Assembly: GCF_034377145.1 (NCBI RefSeq)
Contig: NZ_CP139714.1
Span: forward strand, 1-35,426
Reading direction: 5' to 3'
Length of the DNA stretch: 35,426 nt
Origin: Sulfitobacter sp. OXR-159
GTDB lineage: Bacteria; Pseudomonadota; Alphaproteobacteria; Rhodobacterales; Rhodobacteraceae
Positions 31,316-35,426 of this stretch are shown here, piece after piece. The stretch's first letter is position 1; every line of letters begins with the position of its first letter. Under the pieces are notes generated by a model. That model worked only from the letters and a program-made list of their open reading frames with translations, was not told the DNA's origin and ran no database searches. The translations under genes were made by a program, and so were the position numbers.

Positions 31316-32616
31316 GGCTGGGGATCGTTCTGACCTGGAAGCGGTTCGCGGGCCTGCTGGTTCTGGGCGTCGCAGGGGTATTGCTGGTCGGCTGGTCGGG
31401 TCTGGTTTCGGTCGCGGCCTCGTCGGGTCATTGGCCTGTAACGCGCTGGTTCCTTGGCTGGACGCTGGAGAACGCGGTCGCCACCCAGTCGATGGCGGTC
31501 GAAAGGCCCGAGGGGCTGGACCTGTCCGATCCGGCCCTGATCCAGCGGTCGGCCGGCAATTACGCGACAAGCTGCGCCGCCTGTCATGGCGCCCCCGGCG
31601 TCCGCCAATCTCCGGTCGTGGCCAACATGGTTCCTTCGCCGCCGCGGCTGAAGGACAGCGTCGTGGACTGGAGCGACGAGGAACTGTTCTGGATAGTAAA
31701 GAACGGGTTCAAATATACCGGGATGCCCGCCTGGCCGGCGCAGGACCGCGATGACGAGGTCTGGGCGCAGGTCGCCTTTCTGCGCGCCTTGCCAGACATG
31801 ACCGCCGCAGCCTATGCCGATCTTGCACTCGGTGGCGGCGCCGTGGACGACGACCTGGAGGCGGGCGGGCAGGCGCTGGCGGCGCTGGACGGCATCTTCG
31901 AGAACACATTGGAAAATTGCGCCCGCTGTCATGGCCGCGACGGGCTGGGCCGGGGGCAGGGCGCGGCCAGCGGTGCCTTTCCAATCATCGCGGGCCAGCC
32001 CGCACCCTATCTCTTCGCGACATTGCAGGCCTTTGCGCAAGGCAGGCGCGAAAGCGGCTTCATGCAGCCGCCCGCAAGCCGGTATGATGCACAGACCCTC
32101 GCCGGGCTTGCCGAATACTTTGCCCGGCAGCCCGGCCCGGTGCCGGATCCCGGCCCCGTAGCAAATGCCGCCAAGGACGCAAAAACATCGCCGGGGGCGA
32201 CCGGGCCGCTGGTTCTGCCGCTCGACACGCCGCAGGATGCGGCCGGGATTCTCGAGGGCGACACCGATCTTGGCTATGCCACGGTACCGATGGCCGCTCC
32301 GGGCGGGACGCCCTCCACGCCCGAGGCGCTGCTGGCCCTTGGCCAGCGCATTGCCCTCGACGGCATCGCAGAGGCCGGGATCCCGTCGTGCCAAAGTTGC
32401 CATGGCCAGGGATCACAACCGCAAAGCCCCGACTTTCCGGCGCTTGCCGGGCAGCCGACGTGGTATCTCGCCGAGAGCCTTATGCTCTGGCGTGAGGGCA
32501 AGCGCGGAGGCACCGCTTTTTCGCCTGTCATGGAGGCGATTGCCCGGACCATGACAAATGAACAGATCGACGCGGTATCTGCCTGGTATTCGCAACGGTC
32601 CCGGATCGCGCGGTGA
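31312..32616 (+). CDS. Membrane-anchored triheme cytochrome c
   Basis: 434 residues. An uncleaved N-terminal helix (about 11-30) anchors three cytochrome c domains with haem sites CAACH (88-92), CARCH (203-207) and CQSCH (360-364). The domain order, with a proline-rich linker near 272-300, resembles the triheme subunit of periplasmic alcohol/aldehyde and gluconate dehydrogenases. It can accept electrons from the PQQ enzyme and deliver them to the CuA/cytochrome domain of subunit II. ATG 31312 overlaps the previous stop (ATGA). It is the last gene of the operon, 95 bases before the outer Tn3-type end. Confidence 0.92.
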   Translation: MRLGIVLTWKRFAGLLVLGVAGVLLVGWSGLVSVAASSGHWPVTRWFLGWTLENAVATQSMAVERPEGLDLSDPALIQRSAGNYATSCAACHGAPGVRQSPVVANMVPSPPRLKDSVVDWSDEELFWIVKNGFKYTGMPAWPAQDRDDEVWAQVAFLRALPDMTAAAYADLALGGGAVDDDLEAGGQALAALDGIFENTLENCARCHGRDGLGRGQGAASGAFPIIAGQPAPYLFATLQAFAQGRRESGFMQPPASRYDAQTLAGLAEYFARQPGPVPDPGPVANAAKDAKTSPGATGPLVLPLDTPQDAAGILEGDTDLGYATVPMAAPGGTPSTPEALLALGQRIALDGIAEAGIPSCQSCHGQGSQPQSPDFPALAGQPTWYLAESLMLWREGKRGGTAFSPVMEAIARTMTNEQIDAVSAWYSQRSRIAR

Positions 32617-32711
32617 CACTCCCGTGACAATCTGCGCTCAGGGGTCCTTTGCAGCGGAGTGTGGAATCCTACGCTAAACGGCGAAGACACGTTGCCCGTG
32701 TTTTCGTAGAT
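32617..32711. other. 3' flank of the respiratory operon
   Basis: A short non-coding gap. CACTCC (about 32618-32623) can pair with GGAGTG some 30 bases on, but no T-run follows, so a terminator is not convincing. Past it begins the outer Tn3-type end. Confidence 0.35.
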
Positions 32712-32749
32712 GGGGTCTGTTCCGGTAGGGGGCAGGATTGTAGCATAAG
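32712..32749 (+). repeat. 38-bp end of an older, outer Tn3-type element (left)
   Basis: It starts GGGGTCTGT, contains TCCGGTAGGGGGCAGGAT and ends CATAAG: the 38-bp length, GGGG start and TAAG end of Tn3-family termini. It matches 3872-3909 in inverted orientation at 31 of 38 positions. Between it and the inner transposon lie 130 bases with a res-like dyad, GTCCCA (32829-32834) to TGGGAC (32853-32858). Without the inner transposon the outer element would be only about 325 bp, the size of known Tn3-derived miniature elements. Confidence 0.72.
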
Positions 32750-32879
32750 GAAAACTGGAAACGGCGTGCCAGTTGAACCTGTTGGATTTTTTGCCTTCTA
32801 AGCTCCTGATTTTGTTGACGTGAAAAGTGTCCCAAACAAACATTTCATCAAATGGGACGATGTGACGAAAGAGCCTCTG

Positions 32880-32916
32880 GGGGTCGAGTGGGGCTGAGTG
32901 CAGAAAACCCCTTTAA
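32880..32916 (+). repeat. Left inverted repeat (IRL) of the Tn3-family transposon
   Basis: A 37-bp sequence beginning GGGGTCGAGTGGGGCTGAG and ending CCCCTTTAA, identical to the complement of 3712-3748. The tnpA stop codon (32913-32915) lies inside it, as is common in this family. Confidence 0.92.
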
Positions 32917-35426
32917 GGATTTTGCGCTTCTATTTTCCGCCAACGATATTCGCCTGTTAGGATGATATGGGCCCACCCAAGCGGCGATATGTGGGCGAGG
33001 AGTTCGGGTGGGCAATCCAATCCTGCCCGCTGTCGCCTTGCCACAGCGTTTCCGAGCTGTTTGGAATTCCAATAAATGATGATGGCGGTCAGCAGATTGA
33101 GGCCAGCGATGCGGAAGTGTTGTCCTTCCGTGGTACGGTCGCGGATTTCTCCCTGACGCCCGATCCGAAGAGCACCTTTCAGGGCGTGATGTGCCTCTCC
33201 CTTGTTCAAGCCGATATGGGCGCGGCGCTGCATGTCGGTGTCGAGCAGCCATTCGATGATGAACAATGTGCGTTCGACCCGGCCGATCTCCCGCAAGGCC
33301 AACGCCAGATCATGTTGCCTCGGGCGCGCGGCCAATTTCTTGAGGAGGTGACTTGGCTGCATCCGGCCCGACAGCATTGTTGCGATACAGCGCAAAACAT
33401 CCGGCCAGTTTTCGACGATCTTCGCTTCCCGAATTTTGTCCCCGGTTAACCCTTTCAGCTCTTTGGGAACAGCGCGGAGGTCAAACACATGCAACCTCTT
33501 GGAGGACAGGTCACGAATGCGGGGATGGAAGTGGTACCCGAGCAGGGACGTGGCGGCGAAGACGAGATCGGTGAAGCCGCCGGTGTCGGCATACTGCTCT
33601 TTTATCTTCCGTCCCGCCTCGTTCATCAGCAAGCCGTCGAGGATATAAGGTGCCTCGCTCACCGTGGCGGGAATGACCTGAGTGGCGAATGGCGCATACT
33701 GGTCAGAGACGTGGGTGTAGGCCTTTATGCCCGGCTCGTTGCCGTATTTTGCGTTGATGAGGTTCATTGCCTCGCCCTGCCGCGTCGTTGGGAAAAACTG
33801 CCCATCACTGGAAGCCGTTTTCCCTACACCCCAGAATTTGGTCATTGGCAGGTGGGTCTGCGCATCAATCACCATGGCCAGGGCGCGGGCCATTCCCTCG
33901 CTTTCGACATGCCACCGTGACAAACGGGAAAGCTGTATGAAGTCATGAGTGTTGGTGGCATTTGCCATTTTACTCAGGCCTAGATTGAGACCCTCCGCCA
34001 GGAGCACGTTCAGCAAGCCAATCTTGTCACGGCATGGGGCACCGGTGTGCAGATGCGTGAAGGCTTCGGTGAAGCCGGTGTCTTTGTCGACCTCTGTGAG
34101 AATATCGGTGATCCGCGTCTCCGGCAGACGACGGTAAAGATCGAGGACGAGATCACCGGCCTCCTCCGGCACATCGGCGTCAAGACGGCTCACGCGCAAA
34201 ACGCCGTCTTCAATGACTCCACTCGGCAAGGTTTTGGAGCGCACCGCCTTGGCCAGCCGTTTCAGCCCCTCTTCCAAGCGGCGCTTTCGATCAGCCATCC
34301 AGATCTCTGGTTCCAGTGGCATTGAAAGCCCCATGGCGCGGGCGGCATCGATGGACACAAGGGCTTGCTTCATGTCGGCATGACGCCGCGAATGCGGAAG
34401 CCAGATATCGCCAGAACGGAACGCATCGCGCAGGTGGCACAGGACGGCGACAACCCACAGCCGCTCTTGATCAATATCGGGCGCGCGGAATTGCGGTCGC
34501 CATTTCGAACGTGGTTGTAAAAAGGTCAGCGATGTGGCCGGGATATCCTGTTTGTCACGGATAATCTGCGCTGCCGTGATCAATGGCTGGGCCACACTGG
34601 CGCATGTCATATCCAGAGCATTCAACATGCGCCGAGCATAGCGTTTGAACCGGTGGAAGCCCTTGGACACATGGGCCAGAGTATCTGCTTTCACCGTTGC
34701 CTGAAGCTGTGTTGCTTGCGCGACCAGACTTTCAAGGCCGCTCCAGCCGCAAGAACTATCGACGGCATTGGCGAGGGCGGCATCGTCGCCTTTGGCCATC
34801 AATAGGTTTGATCCCAGGGTCTCAAATCCAGCCAGGGTCTTTGCGACGTCCGCCTGAGCTTCCGTGACCCGCGCGTCGCAGATCCGTTTCGCATCCCGCC
34901 AGACGCTGCCTACAATCCTGTCATGTGTTTCCACAACGGTATCTGCGATGGCAGCGCTCCATTCCACGACGCAGACGGCCAGGATGGCAAGGCGGCGGTC
35001 ACTGGTGATGTCACGTAGTCCTTTCGCAAAGTAGCGTTCTCCCTGACGGCGCAGCCGCGTGACCCGATGTGCTGGGATGTCGTCCATAATTTCTGGTGCC
35101 AAGGCAATCGCCTTCAGAAACTCCAGCCGATCAAGCAGGCGGTTGATATCTGCGGAGTTCTTGCCTGGCTCAAACTGGCGCAACCACACGAACGTGGTGG
35201 TTTGGCCCTCCTCTTCCTCATTCAATAAGCCATCGAGACGAGCGCGCATCGCGCGGTCAAGGCGCGCCGTTATCCGAGTTTCGATCCGGCGTTCGGCAGC
35301 AACAAGCGCGTCGGCGCACATCCGTTCCATGACAGTCGTTCCCGGCAGGATGATATGCCGCCCACGACATTCTTGCACAAAGGCCCTCACCAGACCTTCG
35401 CTCGATTGCGCACCTTCGGCATTCTG
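32913..35426 (-). CDS. tnpA: Tn3-family transposase TnpA, main C-terminal part
   Basis: 837 codons plus stop, open without a break to the window edge and in frame with 387-1. The family catalytic residues are visible: Asp in KTASSDGQFF, Asp in YTHVSDQYAPF and Glu in GLNKGEAHHALKGAL. Further family hallmarks are the LPGTTVMERMCADALVAAER start region and the GYHFHPRIRDL segment. No stop or shift is seen, so the transposase should be functional. The first residues at the edge are Gln-Asn-Ala-Glu, directly continuing the N-terminal piece. Confidence 0.95.
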   Translation of the reverse strand, partial: QNAEGAQSSEGLVRAFVQECRGRHIILPGTTVMERMCADALVAAERRIETRITARLDRAMRARLDGLLNEEEEGQTTTFVWLRQFEPGKNSADINRLLDRLEFLKAIALAPEIMDDIPAHRVTRLRRQGERYFAKGLRDITSDRRLAILAVCVVEWSAAIADTVVETHDRIVGSVWRDAKRICDARVTEAQADVAKTLAGFETLGSNLLMAKGDDAALANAVDSSCGWSGLESLVAQATQLQATVKADTLAHVSKGFHRFKRYARRMLNALDMTCASVAQPLITAAQIIRDKQDIPATSLTFLQPRSKWRPQFRAPDIDQERLWVVAVLCHLRDAFRSGDIWLPHSRRHADMKQALVSIDAARAMGLSMPLEPEIWMADRKRRLEEGLKRLAKAVRSKTLPSGVIEDGVLRVSRLDADVPEEAGDLVLDLYRRLPETRITDILTEVDKDTGFTEAFTHLHTGAPCRDKIGLLNVLLAEGLNLGLSKMANATNTHDFIQLSRLSRWHVESEGMARALAMVIDAQTHLPMTKFWGVGKTASSDGQFFPTTRQGEAMNLINAKYGNEPGIKAYTHVSDQYAPFATQVIPATVSEAPYILDGLLMNEAGRKIKEQYADTGGFTDLVFAATSLLGYHFHPRIRDLSSKRLHVFDLRAVPKELKGLTGDKIREAKIVENWPDVLRCIATMLSGRMQPSHLLKKLAARPRQHDLALALREIGRVERTLFIIEWLLDTDMQRRAHIGLNKGEAHHALKGALRIGRQGEIRDRTTEGQHFRIAGLNLLTAIIIYWNSKQLGNAVARRQRAGLDCPPELLAHISPLGWAHIILTGEYRWRKIEAQNP

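Larger units (their letters stand above)
32880..35426. mobile_element. Tn3-family transposon, left part (IRL and tnpA 3' part)
   Basis: The portion of the transposon before the coordinate origin: left inverted repeat and most of tnpA. It continues at base 1 and ends at 3748 (see that entry for cargo and ends). Confidence 0.85.

Overview
The window reads as one complete circular, mobilizable alphaproteobacterial plasmid of about 35.4 kb, not a chromosomal slice. The minus-strand Tn3-family transposase gene runs off the left edge after exactly 129 codons and re-enters from the right edge in the same frame, with no residue missing at the join. Joined, the halves give a normal 966-residue TnpA, so the coordinate origin was probably cut inside tnpA. 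Ti/RSF1010-type (MobQ) transfer genes, an RPA-family RepA, a small ParA and high-GC coding point to Alphaproteobacteria, most likely Rhodobacterales (Paracoccus/Roseobacter relatives). The host assignment is inference.

Layout. (1) 32880-35426 plus 1-3748 is a 6.3-kb Tn3-family transposon with 37-bp perfect inverted ends: tnpA, res, tnpR, an L,D-transpeptidase passenger and an IS1380-family insertion. It sits inside an older pair of 38-bp Tn3-type ends (32712-32749 and 3872-3909) that look like a miniature Tn3-derived element. (2) 3929-8809 is a metal-related module. A MerR-type promoter (19-bp spacer with dyad) precedes a zinc-ribbon protein, a membrane protein and a PhoD-like phosphoesterase. 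A P1B-4-type metal ATPase is convergent to them. (3) 8839-13650 is mobilization: MobA/MobL relaxase, a hairpin-rich oriT with an RSF1010-like nic sequence, a TraD-like protein, a TraG coupling protein and a membrane coiled-coil protein. No type IV secretion genes are present, so the plasmid should need a helper. (4) 13651-15974 is replication and partition: DnaA box, five iterons, repA, six phased 18-bp repeats, parA and a small putative centromere-binding protein. (5) 16048-17082 holds a HicAB toxin-antitoxin pair and an unknown gene. (6) 17214-22419 is a patchwork: a methyltransferase gene split by an IS5-family element, an IS91-family element with its own tyrosine recombinase, and a resolvase-WGR pair with a res-like site. 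(7) 22702-32616 is a metabolic island: a SpoIIAA-like protein, a short CDF-type transporter and a tightly overlapping operon encoding a PQQ dehydrogenase, a CtaG-like assembly factor, cytochrome oxidase subunit II with a C-terminal cytochrome c, a subunit I-III fusion, a small membrane protein and a triheme cytochrome c.

How it may work. The quinoprotein would oxidise a periplasmic substrate and pass electrons through the triheme cytochrome, or the haem domain of subunit II, to oxygen at the plasmid-encoded oxidase. PQQ synthesis genes are absent, so cofactor must come from the host or the medium. The oxidase keeps all redox-centre ligands but has lost the K-channel lysine and the two classic D-channel asparagines, which makes it the most interesting protein here. 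The metal module appears to have lost its own MerR regulator, probably where the Tn3 elements inserted, so it may answer to a chromosomal regulator or be silent.
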